From contig CANNER010000001.1 in the NCBI GenBank assembly GCA_947503715.1, positions 868,001-932,000 on the forward strand: DNA of 64,000 nucleotides, in the 5' to 3' direction. Under the pieces are notes generated by a model. It did no database searches, was not told the origin of the DNA, and saw nothing but the letters and a program-made list of their open reading frames with translations. The stretch's first letter is position 1. Each line of letters opens with the position of its first letter. This DNA comes from an uncultured Caulobacterales bacterium. Lineage in GTDB: Bacteria; Pseudomonadota; Alphaproteobacteria; Caulobacterales; Maricaulaceae. This document shows, in pieces, positions 44,631 through 54,307 of the stretch. A program made the translations under genes and the position numbers.

Positions 44631-46259
44631 ATGCAAGGTTTGATGATGAAGCAGGAGCTGATGATCAGCGACCTGATCGAACACGCGGCCACAGTCCATA
44701 AGGATCGCGAAATCTACACGCTGAATACGGATATGTCAGAGCATCGCTATAGTTGGAGCGAATGTGCTGTCCGCGTGCGGAAGCTGGCCAATGCGTTGAT
44801 CGCAGCCGGCGTGAAAACCGGCGACCGGATCGCGACGATTGCATGGAACAATTATCGCCATATCGAAATTTATTACGCGGTCAGCTCCATCGGCGCGATT
44901 GTCCACACCATCAATCCACGCCTGAAGCCGGAACAAATCGCGTGGATGGTCAATCATGCCGAAGACAAATATGTCATGTTCGACACAACATTCGGTCCCA
45001 TCATTGAAGGCGTAGGCGCGATGTGTCCGACTGTCGAGAAGTGGATTTGTCTGACAGATGCGGCCGGACTGCCGGATTACAAGACCGATGTGCAGGATTA
45101 TGAGAGCTTCATCGCAGATGCGGATGAGAGTATAGAGTGGGAACGCTTTGACGAGAATACAGCCTGTACGCTCTGCTACACTTCCGGCACAACGGGCGAT
45201 CCAAAAGGTGTTCTCTACTCCCACCGCTCGACAATTCTGCACGCTATGGCGGGTAGTTTTCAAGACGTTATTGGTGGCGGGTCGAATGACACGATCCTCG
45301 CCGTTGTTCCCATGTTCCACGTCTCCGCCTGGGGCCTGGTCTATTCTGCCGCAATGGTCGGCGCAAAGCTCGTCATGCCCGGGCCGGGACTGGATGGCCC
45401 GAACCTGACGAAGATGATCAATGATGAAGGTGTGACCATCATGGCGGGCGTCCCGACCGTTTGGCTGGGCATCTATAATCACGTCAAATCTACAGGTGGT
45501 GCACTGCCATCTGTGAAGAAAGCCCTCGTCGGTGGCTCGGCCCTCCCCGAAAGTCTGTTGCGTGCTTATGAGCAAGATCTCGGCATTCCGATGCAACAGG
45601 GTTGGGGCATGACGGAAACATCTCCGCTGGGCAGTACATATGCCGCCTTCCCGGGTGCGGACATGTCAAATTATGACGATACGGTTCAGGACAAACTCTA
45701 TGCCGGACGTCGTATCTTTGGTGTCGATATGCGCATCGTGGATGATGAAGGCGAAATCCTGCCGCAGGACGGTGAGGCTTCCGGTCACCTCCATGTGCGC
45801 GGGCCTTGGGTTGCCTCCGGCTATTTCAAAGGCGCGGGCTCTGACAGCTTCACCGATGATGGCTGGTTCGCGACGGGCGACGTAGCGGCGCTACATCCGC
45901 GGGGCTATCTCGAAATTACGGACCGGTCCAAAGACGTCATCAAATCCGGTGGAGAATGGGTCTCCTCCATCGAAGTCGAAAACGCGGCTTGCGATCATCC
46001 GGACGTACAAATGGCGGCCTGTATCGGCGTGCGCCATGAACGTTGGCAGGAACGCCCCATGCTCATCGTGCAATCCGTTCCGGGTAAGTCCCCTGCCATC
46101 GACGAGATCAAGGATTGTATCGGCGCGAAATGCGCAAAGTGGTGGATGCCGGACGCAATTGTCTTCGTCGACGAACTCCCCCTCGGCGCGACAGGCAAAA
46201 TCCTGAAACGCGAGTTGAAGAAACAATATAAAGACTTCGATCTTGAAGCTGCTTCATAA
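44631..46259 (+). CDS. Fatty acyl-CoA ligase (AMP-dependent)
   Basis: 542 residues from the ATG at 44631 with GGGAGA upstream. Adenylation motifs are CYTSGTTGDPKGVLYSHRS (A3), WGMTETSPLGS (A5), TGDVAALHPRGYLEITDRSK (A7-A8) and GKILKR (A10). The organisation matches medium/long-chain acyl-CoA synthetases such as AlkK and FadD-type enzymes, which activate fatty acids for beta-oxidation. The chain length preferred cannot be read from sequence. The last 17 bases overlap the start of the lipoprotein gene downstream. Confidence 0.93.
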   Translation: MQGLMMKQELMISDLIEHAATVHKDREIYTLNTDMSEHRYSWSECAVRVRKLANALIAAGVKTGDRIATIAWNNYRHIEIYYAVSSIGAIVHTINPRLKPEQIAWMVNHAEDKYVMFDTTFGPIIEGVGAMCPTVEKWICLTDAAGLPDYKTDVQDYESFIADADESIEWERFDENTACTLCYTSGTTGDPKGVLYSHRSTILHAMAGSFQDVIGGGSNDTILAVVPMFHVSAWGLVYSAAMVGAKLVMPGPGLDGPNLTKMINDEGVTIMAGVPTVWLGIYNHVKSTGGALPSVKKALVGGSALPESLLRAYEQDLGIPMQQGWGMTETSPLGSTYAAFPGADMSNYDDTVQDKLYAGRRIFGVDMRIVDDEGEILPQDGEASGHLHVRGPWVASGYFKGAGSDSFTDDGWFATGDVAALHPRGYLEITDRSKDVIKSGGEWVSSIEVENAACDHPDVQMAACIGVRHERWQERPMLIVQSVPGKSPAIDEIKDCIGAKCAKWWMPDAIVFVDELPLGATGKILKRELKKQYKDFDLEAAS

Positions 46260-46947
46260 AGTTCTGGCGGCTCTGAGTGCCTGTGTCGTTCTGAGCTGCC
46301 AATCTGTTGAACGAGAAGACCCGATGGAGACGCATATGTTGCGTCTCCAATGTAAGGCTGCGGATGACTTCAAGCTCTTATCGCGCGTCGCCGTTTTAAA
46401 TATTGGTCTCGAGTCTTATGATTACGGGCTGATAACAGGTCACGGCGTACCGCCGGATCGCCCCTGCCAAGTTCTGGATTTTGAAGGACGCTCTGCTCCT
46501 GTGAGTGTTATCTCACTTGCCCAGAATTATAAAATTGGCGCTCAAACGGATTGGGCTTTGATACGATTTGAGAAGATCAACACACCCCGCCTCATTCGAT
46601 ATGATTTGGTGCCTTTCACCGAGACAACAGCTCTGGACAATATGCGCGTTGAATTTGCGCAGGCGAGAGGCTTACCTGAAAACCGTCAGTCCTGTAATTT
46701 GGAAATTCTTGATTTCAGTGAAAATGAACGACGCGTTTCCCACAATTGCCGATCGGTACCAGGACAATCAGGCACACCTGTAACCCGCCGTATTGATGAT
46801 CGGGACACTCTCGTGGGCTTGCATATCGGTCAACTCTGGATGTTGGAGTCTCCGAGAACGGGAAGACCTGACAAAAAGGGCTATATTAATCTTTTCAACG
46901 TCGAAACAGTCGACGAAATCAAAGCGCTGATTGAGACGTATAGTTAG
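46243..46947 (+). CDS. Trypsin-fold lipoprotein, putative serine protease
   Basis: 234 residues with a lipoprotein signal (VVLSC, Cys19). A possible chymotrypsin-like catalytic triad can be traced: H67 in LITGHGV, D103 in QTDWALIRFE and S176 in SVPGQSGTPV, with GLHIG after it. Normal motifs are TAGHC, D(I)AL and GDSGGP, so each is recognisable but diverged. It would act in the periplasm or at the outer membrane. It overlaps the acyl-CoA ligase gene by 17 bases, and its stop overlaps the MFS gene convergently by 4. Family assignment is by motif only. Confidence 0.7.
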   Translation: MKLLHKVLAALSACVVLSCQSVEREDPMETHMLRLQCKAADDFKLLSRVAVLNIGLESYDYGLITGHGVPPDRPCQVLDFEGRSAPVSVISLAQNYKIGAQTDWALIRFEKINTPRLIRYDLVPFTETTALDNMRVEFAQARGLPENRQSCNLEILDFSENERRVSHNCRSVPGQSGTPVTRRIDDRDTLVGLHIGQLWMLESPRTGRPDKKGYINLFNVETVDEIKALIETYS

Positions 46948-48191
46948 GTCTTTCCTTCGCCCACCGCGAAAAGCTTCCCACATTCCGTCCAGAGAATAAC
47001 GAGCAAACTGCTGACACCCAATAAGACGTAAGCGATCAACAATGGCCGAACTGTACCGTCAAAACTCCGCGCAACCAGAAACCCCAAAAAACTGGAGAGA
47101 GTCATCGTCACGAAGCCGTAGACAGCATTGGCCGTACCCGCAACTTTCCCCATATATTCAAGGGCTAAGCTAGAGAAGTTGGCTCCCATCATTCCGAAAC
47201 ATCCGAAAGTGAGAACAAATAAGACGTAAAAGACCCAGAAGTTCTGACCGATAAATTGCATATAAATCAGGTTTATGGCCGAGAGTGCAATGAATGTCAG
47301 GACCACAATATGGCTGATCCGACGCATGCCAAAACGCTCGACAACGCGACTATTGGAATAATTCATAACAGCCAAGAGACCAGCTATTCCCGCAAAATAG
47401 AGATAGAATTTATCACCACGTCCGAAAACCTCATCAAAGACTTGTTCAGATGCGCCGATAAAGGCGAAAAGACATCCGAATATGATGCCGCTGGCCAGCA
47501 TATATCCCACCGTGATGCGGTGAGATAGTACCTGAGAAAACCCGTTAATAATGTTGCCGAAAGATATCTCGCGACGGTCCTCAGGGTCGAGTGTCATAGG
47601 AAGCCGGAATTGGGTCCAAATAAATAAGATAGCCGAGAAAACGCCGAGCACCCCAAAGACCCAACGCCAATCTGTGACGGCCATAATCGCCGTGCCCAAT
47701 GCAGGGGCAATAATCGGGACGATCATAAAAACGGTGTAAACGAGGCTCAATATGCTCGCCATCGCCCGCCCTTTGGACAGGTCACGAATGATGGCCCCCG
47801 CCGAGACCCGCGTCCCTGCGCAGCAGACGCCCTGTAACAATCTTAGAAATAAGAGCGACCCAAAAGATGGTGCTATCATGCAGAGGAAACCCGTAATCAG
47901 ATAACCGATCAAACTTAATTGTAGCAGCAATTTTCGACCAAAACGGTCAGATATCGGGCCGAAGATAAGCTGTGGAAATCCGAACCCCAAAATAAACGCG
48001 AAGATAATCAGTTGCTGGTCATTTGGGTTTTCAATTGCGTAATAATCCCCCACGATTTCCAGAGCCGGCAACATAACATCGATACCAAGCGCTTGTAGCC
48101 CGAATATCGACGCCATCATCGCCACAAATTCCCATCTCGGCATGGGCATTGGGGGTATTGATGATTGGATCGTTTCTTTGGATGGTGTCAC
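46944..48191 (-). CDS. Bcr/CflA-type MFS drug-efflux transporter
   Basis: 415 residues with twelve predicted membrane helices. The MFS motif GPISDRFGRKLLLQLSLIGY lies between helices 2 and 3, and the family trait LQGVCCAGTRVSAGAIIRDL follows helix 4. These match the Bcr/CflA group of drug:H+ antiporters, including bicyclomycin resistance proteins. The substrate here is unknown. The gene stands alone, convergent with the lipoprotein gene. Confidence 0.9.
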   Translation of the reverse strand: MTPSKETIQSSIPPMPMPRWEFVAMMASIFGLQALGIDVMLPALEIVGDYYAIENPNDQQLIIFAFILGFGFPQLIFGPISDRFGRKLLLQLSLIGYLITGFLCMIAPSFGSLLFLRLLQGVCCAGTRVSAGAIIRDLSKGRAMASILSLVYTVFMIVPIIAPALGTAIMAVTDWRWVFGVLGVFSAILFIWTQFRLPMTLDPEDRREISFGNIINGFSQVLSHRITVGYMLASGIIFGCLFAFIGASEQVFDEVFGRGDKFYLYFAGIAGLLAVMNYSNSRVVERFGMRRISHIVVLTFIALSAINLIYMQFIGQNFWVFYVLFVLTFGCFGMMGANFSSLALEYMGKVAGTANAVYGFVTMTLSSFLGFLVARSFDGTVRPLLIAYVLLGVSSLLVILWTECGKLFAVGEGKT

Positions 48192-48311
48192 GCGAGATAC
48201 TCCTGAGCGCGCGCTATGCGCTCAGTTGTTTTTCTGCGCAAGTCCAAAGGAAAGATGCAACGCATATGAGCTTTGAACGTTTGCCTAATAAGCTAACTGA
48301 AGAGAATTTAT

Positions 48312-48717
48312 ATGACAGACCTCAAATTATCGGAAAATACGCTAGTTTTTATCGCAACCGGAGAAGAAGCAAAACTTTTTCGTATGAAAGAATATGGGGT
48401 GAGACAGTACGACCATTGGGAACCTGGAGATTTAGCTGATCAGGGTCCGTCCGGAAAATTGCCTCCAGAACGCTCTGACAAAGAAACGATGGAGGCAACC
48501 TTTTCAAAAATTATGGCAGAGAAGCTTTACAAGCTCGCACATGCAGAAAAGTTCGATAAATTAATATTATGTGCTGATCCGGAAACACTTGGCGAAATGC
48601 GCCCCCCTGTTGCACAAAGAAGTTGAAAACAAACTGTTAGCCGAGATCGATAAAACCTTTATCAACTCTTCAACCGATGATATTGAACGCAGCCTAGCAA
48701 AAGCAATGAGTAATTGA
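48312..48717 (+). pseudogene. Host-attachment (PF10116-like) protein gene with a frameshift
   Basis: The first frame gives LVFIATGEEAKLFRM at the start and FDKLILCADPETLGEMR, then stops as ...PPVAQRS. In the next frame the family's C-terminal pattern continues without gap: LLHKEVENKLLAEIDKTF and DIERSLAKAMSN, ending at 48717. The switch occurs at a run of six C (48602-48607); removing one C restores a single frame of about 134 residues, close to family length. This is either a recent null mutation, slippage variation or an assembly error. Family members are often linked to host attachment or to eRF1-like RNA-binding folds; function is unclear. Confidence 0.75.
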
Positions 48718-48719
48718 AT

Positions 48720-49382
48720 TTAAACCCAGACTTTCGCAATCTCATCAAATGTCTTTTTCTCTAATGCGTGAGCTGGAACGGTGGCATCTTCAGCCGGATG
48801 TCCGACAACCAATAGGACCAAAGGCTTCTCGCTAGTCGGACGCCCACAAATCTCTCGCAAAAAATTCATCGGCGCGGGCGTGTGTGTAAGTGTCGCAAGG
48901 CCCGCCGCATGAAGAGTCGCAATCAACATGCCAATCGCGATGCCGACGCTTTCGGTGACATAGTAATGTTTTTCGCCATTCGGGCCTTTTTTCTGCGCAA
49001 ATATCGCGATTAACCATGGCGCAGTTTCCAAGAAAGGCTTTGACGCATCGGTGCCGAGCGGCGCGAGCGCATCCAGCCATTCGTCAGAAGCCCGTCCGCC
49101 GTAAAAGGCGCGCTCTTCTTCTTCGGCGGCTTCGCAAATGCGGCGTTTCATATGAGAGTTTGAGATAGCAGCGAAATGCCAAGGTTGTTGATTGGCACCA
49201 TTGGGCGCTGTGGCAGCCGCTTTGATGGCTGTTTCGATTACATCTCTTGGAACGGGTTTATCAGAGAAATCCCGAACCGTCCGACGCTTTCGAAGCATTG
49301 CCAGCATGTCTTTCGAGACCGCCGCCATCTCCTCATCTGAGACAGAACGATAACCCGTCAAAGGAACCTGTTCCTCACTCAT
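48720..49382 (-). CDS. Nitroreductase family flavoprotein
   Basis: 220 residues. FMN-binding pattern: [14 protein letters not shown] (Arg pair), [16 protein letters not shown], and [20 protein letters not shown] with the C-terminal [10 protein letters not shown]. The family reduces nitro compounds, quinones or enones, and some members dehalogenate. Its substrate cannot be told. It overlaps tdh by 4 bases (ATGA), so all of tdh-kbl and this gene may be one operon. Confidence 0.9.
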   Translation of the reverse strand: MSEEQVPLTGYRSVSDEEMAAVSKDMLAMLRKRRTVRDFSDKPVPRDVIETAIKAAATAPNGANQQPWHFAAISNSHMKRRICEAAEEEERAFYGGRASDEWLDALAPLGTDASKPFLETAPWLIAIFAQKKGPNGEKHYYVTESVGIAIGMLIATLHAAGLATLTHTPAPMNFLREICGRPTSEKPLVLLVVGHPAEDATVPAHALEKKTFDEIAKVWV

Positions 49383-50425
49383 ATTTGCGACCAGTCCAAA
49401 ATGACCTTCCCAGCCTTCCGTGTTTCCATCAAATCGAACGCCTGTTGGAAATCACGCGCAGCAAAACGGTGTGTAATCATGTTCGACATATCAAGACCGC
49501 TATCCAACAGCGCGAGCATTTTATACCAAGTTTCATACATCTGACGGCCATAAATACCTTTAATCGTTAGAGCTTTCCCGACGATTTTTGACAGGTCAAC
49601 GGGATAAGGCGTTGCCGGAATCCCCAGCATAGCAATAGATCCACCCATCAACATCGTGTCGAGCATTTGTTCAAAGGCGGGTTTCGCGCCGCTCATTTCC
49701 AATCCGACATCAAAGCCTTCAGACATTCCGATCTCTGACATCACACCTTTGAGGTCTTCAGACATCGTGTTCACCATCCGCGTGCGCGACGTGATCGTCT
49801 TGGCAAAATCCAGACGCCAGTCTTCGATATCCGTCAGGACGATACGTCTTGCCCCTGCCCGTTCTGCGACAGCTGCGGCCATAATACCGATAGGTCCCGC
49901 TCCCGTTATGAGGACATCTTCCCCCACCAGATCAAAAGCGAGTGCCGTATGAACCGCGTTACCTAGCGGGTCCATGATTGCAGCAATATCTAGTGGAATA
50001 GATTCCGGCAGAGGAATGACATTGAATTCCGGCAGGGCAAGATATTGCGCAAAAGCTCCGGGTAAATTCACGCCAATCCCTTTCGTATCCGGGTCAAGAT
50101 GGAACCGCCCCGCACGGGCATTGCGAGACCGCCGTCCGACGACGTGGCCCTCACCGGTCACTCGGTCTCCGACTTTCACCCGTTTCACAGTTGAGCCGAC
50201 AGCGGCGACCGTCCCGCCATATTCATGTCCGACGACCAACGGGACCGGCACATTCTGCTGCGCCCATTCATCCCAGCCATAGATGTGCATATCGGTGCCG
50301 CAAATCGCGGTGCGCTCAATTTTAATCAGGACTTCATCCGGTGCGATTTCGGGTATCGGAACATCCTGCAGCCAAAGTCCTTTTTCAGGTTTGGCCTTGA
50401 CCAGGGCTTTCATCATCTCCGTCAT
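49379..50425 (-). CDS. tdh: L-threonine 3-dehydrogenase, no structural-zinc cysteines
   Basis: Oxidises threonine to 2-amino-3-oxobutyrate, which Kbl cleaves. The match to E. coli Tdh is strong along 348 residues: [15 protein letters not shown] (catalytic zinc Cys42), VVGHEYGG (H66/E67), [15 protein letters not shown] (Rossmann) and [14 protein letters not shown]. The structural-zinc lobe, CGHCRNCRGGRTHLC in E. coli, reads [15 protein letters not shown] here; all four cysteines are replaced (G97, S100, A103, D111). The remainder looks intact, so the enzyme is probably active with a zinc-free lobe. It overlaps kbl by 4 bases. Confidence 0.94.
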   Translation of the reverse strand: MTEMMKALVKAKPEKGLWLQDVPIPEIAPDEVLIKIERTAICGTDMHIYGWDEWAQQNVPVPLVVGHEYGGTVAAVGSTVKRVKVGDRVTGEGHVVGRRSRNARAGRFHLDPDTKGIGVNLPGAFAQYLALPEFNVIPLPESIPLDIAAIMDPLGNAVHTALAFDLVGEDVLITGAGPIGIMAAAVAERAGARRIVLTDIEDWRLDFAKTITSRTRMVNTMSEDLKGVMSEIGMSEGFDVGLEMSGAKPAFEQMLDTMLMGGSIAMLGIPATPYPVDLSKIVGKALTIKGIYGRQMYETWYKMLALLDSGLDMSNMITHRFAARDFQQAFDLMETRKAGKVILDWSQI

Positions 50426-51615
50426 GAGATGACGCCCAATTCACGTCCGACCTTTGTGAAGGCTGCAATCGCGCGATCAATATGTTCGGGCGTGTGCGCC
50501 GCGCTCATCTGCGTGCGAATACGGGCTTGCCCTTTGGGCACGACGGGGAAGAAGAACCCGATGACGTAGATCCCTTCATCGAGTAGTTTTGCCGCCATAT
50601 CCTGCGCGAGTTTCGCATCGCCCAGCATCACCGGAATAATTGGGTGCTCGCCGGGTTTGAGGTCAAAGCCAGCCGCCTCCATGCCTGCGCGGAACCGTTG
50701 CGAATTAAAGTCTAACTTCCCGCGCAAATTGTCTCCGTCTTTCGCGAGTTCAATGGCTTTCAAGCTCGCGCCGACGAGCGGCGGGGCCAGGCTGTTGGAG
50801 AAGAGATAAGGCCGCGAGCGTTGACGCAACATATCCACGACTTCCTGTCGCGCACAGGTAAAGCCTCCCATGGCACCGCCGAGAGCTTTGCCGAGTGTCC
50901 CTGTCAAAATATCAACGCGGCCTTCAACGTCGCAATATTCCGCAGATCCGCGTCCGCCCTTGCCGAGAAAACCCGTTGCGTGACAATCATCGACCATCAG
51001 GACGGCGTTATATTTATCTTTGAGATCGCAAATCCCTTTCAGGTTCGCGATAGTTCCGTCCATCGAGAAGACCCCATCGGTTGCGATCATAACTTGTTTC
51101 GCACCGTCTGCGCGGGCCGCTTTCAGTTTTTCTTCGAGGTCCGCCATGTCATTATTGGCGTAGCGATAGCGTTTGGCCTTGCAGAGGCGGATGCCATCAA
51201 TGATCGAAGCATGGTTTAGCGAATCCGAGATAATCGCATCTTCCGGACCCAAGAGCGGTTCAAACACACCGCCATTCGCGTCAAAGCAGGCCGCATAAAG
51301 AATGCTATCCTCAAAGCCGAGCCAGTTCGCGAGGGCTTGTTCCAATTCCCTATGCTGTCCCTGTGTTCCACAAATAAACCGGACGGAAGCCATGCCAAAC
51401 CCGTAATTATCGAGCGCGACTTTCGCGGCTTCAATGAGGTCCGCATTGTCGGCCAAGCCGAGATAATTATTGGCACAGAAATTCAGAACGCTCTTACCGC
51501 CGACATCAATAGAGGCCGTTTGCTCGCCTGTGATCAGACGCTCTTCTTTATAGAGGCCGTCTTCACGGATCGACTCGAGCTCTTGCGCAAGATCGGAATA
51601 GAGACTGTCTGACAT
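50422..51615 (-). CDS. kbl: Glycine C-acetyltransferase (2-amino-3-ketobutyrate CoA ligase)
   Basis: PLP enzyme of the alpha-oxoamine synthase family that converts the Tdh product plus CoA to glycine and acetyl-CoA. Motifs: [47 protein letters not shown] and the PLP lysine in [16 protein letters not shown]. 397 residues, normal length. Pairing with tdh, overlapping by 4 bases, identifies it as Kbl and not AONS or ALAS. Confidence 0.96.
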   Translation of the reverse strand: MSDSLYSDLAQELESIREDGLYKEERLITGEQTASIDVGGKSVLNFCANNYLGLADNADLIEAAKVALDNYGFGMASVRFICGTQGQHRELEQALANWLGFEDSILYAACFDANGGVFEPLLGPEDAIISDSLNHASIIDGIRLCKAKRYRYANNDMADLEEKLKAARADGAKQVMIATDGVFSMDGTIANLKGICDLKDKYNAVLMVDDCHATGFLGKGGRGSAEYCDVEGRVDILTGTLGKALGGAMGGFTCARQEVVDMLRQRSRPYLFSNSLAPPLVGASLKAIELAKDGDNLRGKLDFNSQRFRAGMEAAGFDLKPGEHPIIPVMLGDAKLAQDMAAKLLDEGIYVIGFFFPVVPKGQARIRTQMSAAHTPEHIDRAIAAFTKVGRELGVIS

Positions 51616-51685
51616 AATCGCGTCCTTTCAATTTTTACGGCATAACGCGCTGGTCGCGCCAAAGCTATGCGCTTATCAAAAGAGA

Positions 51686-52306
51686 ATGCGAAATAACAAC
51701 TCCGGCATATCGTCCTCATGCGGCACATCTTGCCTTTTGGCCGAGATAAGAAACTGTAACGTCTGCGCGACTGTGGTGCCGCCCCTGCCCGTGACGCCCA
51801 ACCCCGTCCTGCAAGCGTCGCGCGACAGCCGCATTCGCATAATCGGACAAGCCCCCGGTATTCGAGCGCATGATAGCTCACTCACCTTTAATGATCCGTC
51901 GGGAGATCGATTGCGGGATTGGCTGGGCGTAGATCGTGAGAGTTTTTATAATCCGGATAATTTCGCCATTACGCCAATGGGGTTCTGTTTTCCGGGCTAT
52001 GACAAACATGGCAGTGACCTGCCCCCGCGCAAGGAATGCGGCCCGCTTTGGCAGGAGAAATTGGAGGCCGCTCTACCCAACATCCAACTCACGCTCATCA
52101 TCGGGATGTATGCTGTGAAATGGCATTTGGGAGAGCGTGCGCATCGCAACCTGACGGAGACGGTTCGACATTGGCCAGATTACGGCCCTAACCTCATGCC
52201 CCTCCCACATCCGAGCTGGCGAAATAATGCTTGGATCAAAAAACATGACTGGTTCAGCGAAGAACTCGACGCTCTAAAAACCCGGGTGAGAGATATCCTC
52301 GGTTGA
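51686..52306 (+). CDS. Uracil-DNA glycosylase superfamily protein
   Basis: 206 residues. UDG-fold motifs: IRIIGQAPGIRAHDSSLTFN (motif 1, GQAPG) with GDRLRDWLGVD, then NPDNFAITPMGFCFPGY, and the second motif PLPHPSWRNNAW (HPSxRN). Cysteines near the N-terminus (C17, C26 region) and CNVC could belong to an iron-sulfur cluster as in family 4/5, but the pattern is incomplete. So it is a UDG-related protein, probably for base excision, whose exact family I cannot settle. Its 3' end overlaps the convergent pbpC gene by 33 bases. Confidence 0.82.
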   Translation: MRNNNSGISSSCGTSCLLAEIRNCNVCATVVPPLPVTPNPVLQASRDSRIRIIGQAPGIRAHDSSLTFNDPSGDRLRDWLGVDRESFYNPDNFAITPMGFCFPGYDKHGSDLPPRKECGPLWQEKLEAALPNIQLTLIIGMYAVKWHLGERAHRNLTETVRHWPDYGPNLMPLPHPSWRNNAWIKKHDWFSEELDALKTRVRDILG

Positions 52307-54307
52307 GAGTACGCGAAACGTGCCCCGTGTCTTGTGGCCCTTTTTATCGACGACCACGAGATTATAGAAACCGGGCGCATCCGGTAAAAACCGAAATCCG
52401 TGACGCGTTCGTTCAACAGGCTTATCATCCACATAGAGACGCGGGTTCTCATAGGCTGACTGTATGACGAGATCGACGCCCTCTGAGTCTTCGCCAAAGT
52501 CTGAAATGGCAATTTCTGTTCCATCTGCGGGGAAGAGGATAACGGGAGCCGCTTCATCCGCAGAGGCGAGTTTCTCTGTCGTCCTGTTTTCAACACGCAA
52601 CGACTTCTTCGCCGATTTATAAGGGAGATCATTTGCAATCTCAAAGAGGAGCGGCGCGGCCGCATCCCGACCTGTCACACCGGGTCGTGGCCCTCCATCC
52701 GGCCGCCCGACCCAGACAATGACAACGTAGTCACCGGAAAGTCCCGCCGCCCAACTATCCCGAAATCCGTATGAGGTCCCCGTTTTGTAACCAACATCAG
52801 GTGCTTTGAACCCAAGATATGTTGGCAGGATCCCGGCAGGCCTCGGCGCGGCGGCCATGATGTCGCGCAATGTCTTTGCGGTATCCTTTTGCAGGAGCGT
52901 GAAAGACTCATCAAATGCGCTATCTTCTGACGTCCATTTCAAAGACGCAGCCATACCGTCATTTGCGATAGCTGTATAAAGGACCGCTAAATCTCTGGCA
53001 GATAAACCTGTCCCGCCCAAAGCCAGTGCCAGCCCTGCATCCGCCCCATCCGCGCCAGGACCTGTCTGACTTGGCGACACACCTGCCGCGCGTAATGTCG
53101 CATCCAACCGACGCCCCCCCACACGGTCCAAGACACCGACTGCCGGTACATTTAGCGAGTGTTGTAGCGCCTGCGCCATGGTTACATCACCATAATAGCG
53201 ACGGTCAAAATTCTCGGGGCGGTAAGACCCGAACCGACTAGGCGCATCCCGTAAATGGGTGTCTTGCCCGATCAGGCCGTCATCCATGCCGAGGCCATAG
53301 ACAAAGGGCTTCAACGTCGACCCCGGGGACCGAATAGCCGCCGTCATATCCAGCCACCCGCCATCATGATCACGTCGACCAATCGCGGCATGGGCGCGGA
53401 CTTCACGTGTGGGCGCGTGGACGATGATCGCCGAGGCGTTGACGGGTTCGGGTAAGGTGTCGACAAAATCTGCAAGACGGTTTTGGAGAGAGCGTTGTAG
53501 AGTTGGCTCGATGAAGCTGTGAACGACCTGGCCCTCGCCCGCCAATCTCTCAGCCGTCAGCCATGCAGCATTTGGAATATCCGTTTTTGCGAGGGGAATC
53601 GGAGCTACCAAACTTTCGGTCAGCGTTTGAGCTTCAATTAATCCCGCCTCTGCCAGTCGTTTCAGAATCCGGTCACGCCCCCCTTTGGCACCTTGTGCGT
53701 TCCGGTCCGGACGACGGGCTTCCGGCGCTTGGGGTAGCGCGATGAGCAAAGCAATTTCATCGGGTGACAAATATTTGGCGGACTTGCCAAGATAGATACG
53801 GCTGGCAGCTTCAATCCCCTCAATGTTTCCACCGTAACTAATACGAGTGAGATATTGCTCAAGAATTTCCGATTTTGTGAAATGGAGTTCGAACCTCAAA
53901 GCCTCGAAACTCTCAATCATCTTGGACCGTATCGTCCGTGGTCGGGGCTTATATTGACGCACGAGTTGCATCGTAATCGTCGACGCACCGGAGACGATAT
54001 CGCCCTCCTCCCGCCAGCTTTTCAGCGCCCGCAATATAGCCGCGCCATCCACACCTGAATGCGCGTAGAAACGACTATCCTCAATCTCAATGAGCGCCTT
54101 TAGAAACGCAGGATCAATCGTCTCCAAATCAGCACCAATGCGCCATGTGCCGCCTTCAACCGTCCGAACATTCAACCAGGTTTCATTCTGATCCAGCAGG
54201 ATTGGGGACGTCGCGGAAAGGTCAGACTTTGATACAGGCGCTTGTGCAAACCATAGGCTCAGAACTGCGCTGCCTGCTAAGGTCAGATATCCGGCGAGTT
54301 TCCGCAC
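52274..54307 (-). CDS. pbpC: Penicillin-binding protein 1C
   Basis: 677-residue bifunctional peptidoglycan synthase. An N-terminal membrane anchor is followed by a GT51 glycosyltransferase (IEDSRFYAHSGVDGAAILRA, SGASTITMQLVRQ) and a transpeptidase with SPGSTLKPF, SLN and KTGTSYGFRD. The C-terminal BiPBP_C domain (ILFPADGTEI ... FYNLVVVDKKGH) marks it as PbpC. The GTG start at 54307 directly abuts the alpha-2-macroglobulin stop; pairing of these two genes is conserved in many Gram-negative bacteria. Confidence 0.95.
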   Translation of the reverse strand: MRKLAGYLTLAGSAVLSLWFAQAPVSKSDLSATSPILLDQNETWLNVRTVEGGTWRIGADLETIDPAFLKALIEIEDSRFYAHSGVDGAAILRALKSWREEGDIVSGASTITMQLVRQYKPRPRTIRSKMIESFEALRFELHFTKSEILEQYLTRISYGGNIEGIEAASRIYLGKSAKYLSPDEIALLIALPQAPEARRPDRNAQGAKGGRDRILKRLAEAGLIEAQTLTESLVAPIPLAKTDIPNAAWLTAERLAGEGQVVHSFIEPTLQRSLQNRLADFVDTLPEPVNASAIIVHAPTREVRAHAAIGRRDHDGGWLDMTAAIRSPGSTLKPFVYGLGMDDGLIGQDTHLRDAPSRFGSYRPENFDRRYYGDVTMAQALQHSLNVPAVGVLDRVGGRRLDATLRAAGVSPSQTGPGADGADAGLALALGGTGLSARDLAVLYTAIANDGMAASLKWTSEDSAFDESFTLLQKDTAKTLRDIMAAAPRPAGILPTYLGFKAPDVGYKTGTSYGFRDSWAAGLSGDYVVIVWVGRPDGGPRPGVTGRDAAAPLLFEIANDLPYKSAKKSLRVENRTTEKLASADEAAPVILFPADGTEIAISDFGEDSEGVDLVIQSAYENPRLYVDDKPVERTRHGFRFLPDAPGFYNLVVVDKKGHKTRGTFRVLSTEDISHPGF

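Noticed and set aside
44736-45596. A 286-codon minus-strand frame within the acyl-CoA ligase gene
   Set aside because: It is antisense to a complete adenylate-forming enzyme with all motifs; Cys/Arg/His-rich composition is that of a shadow frame.
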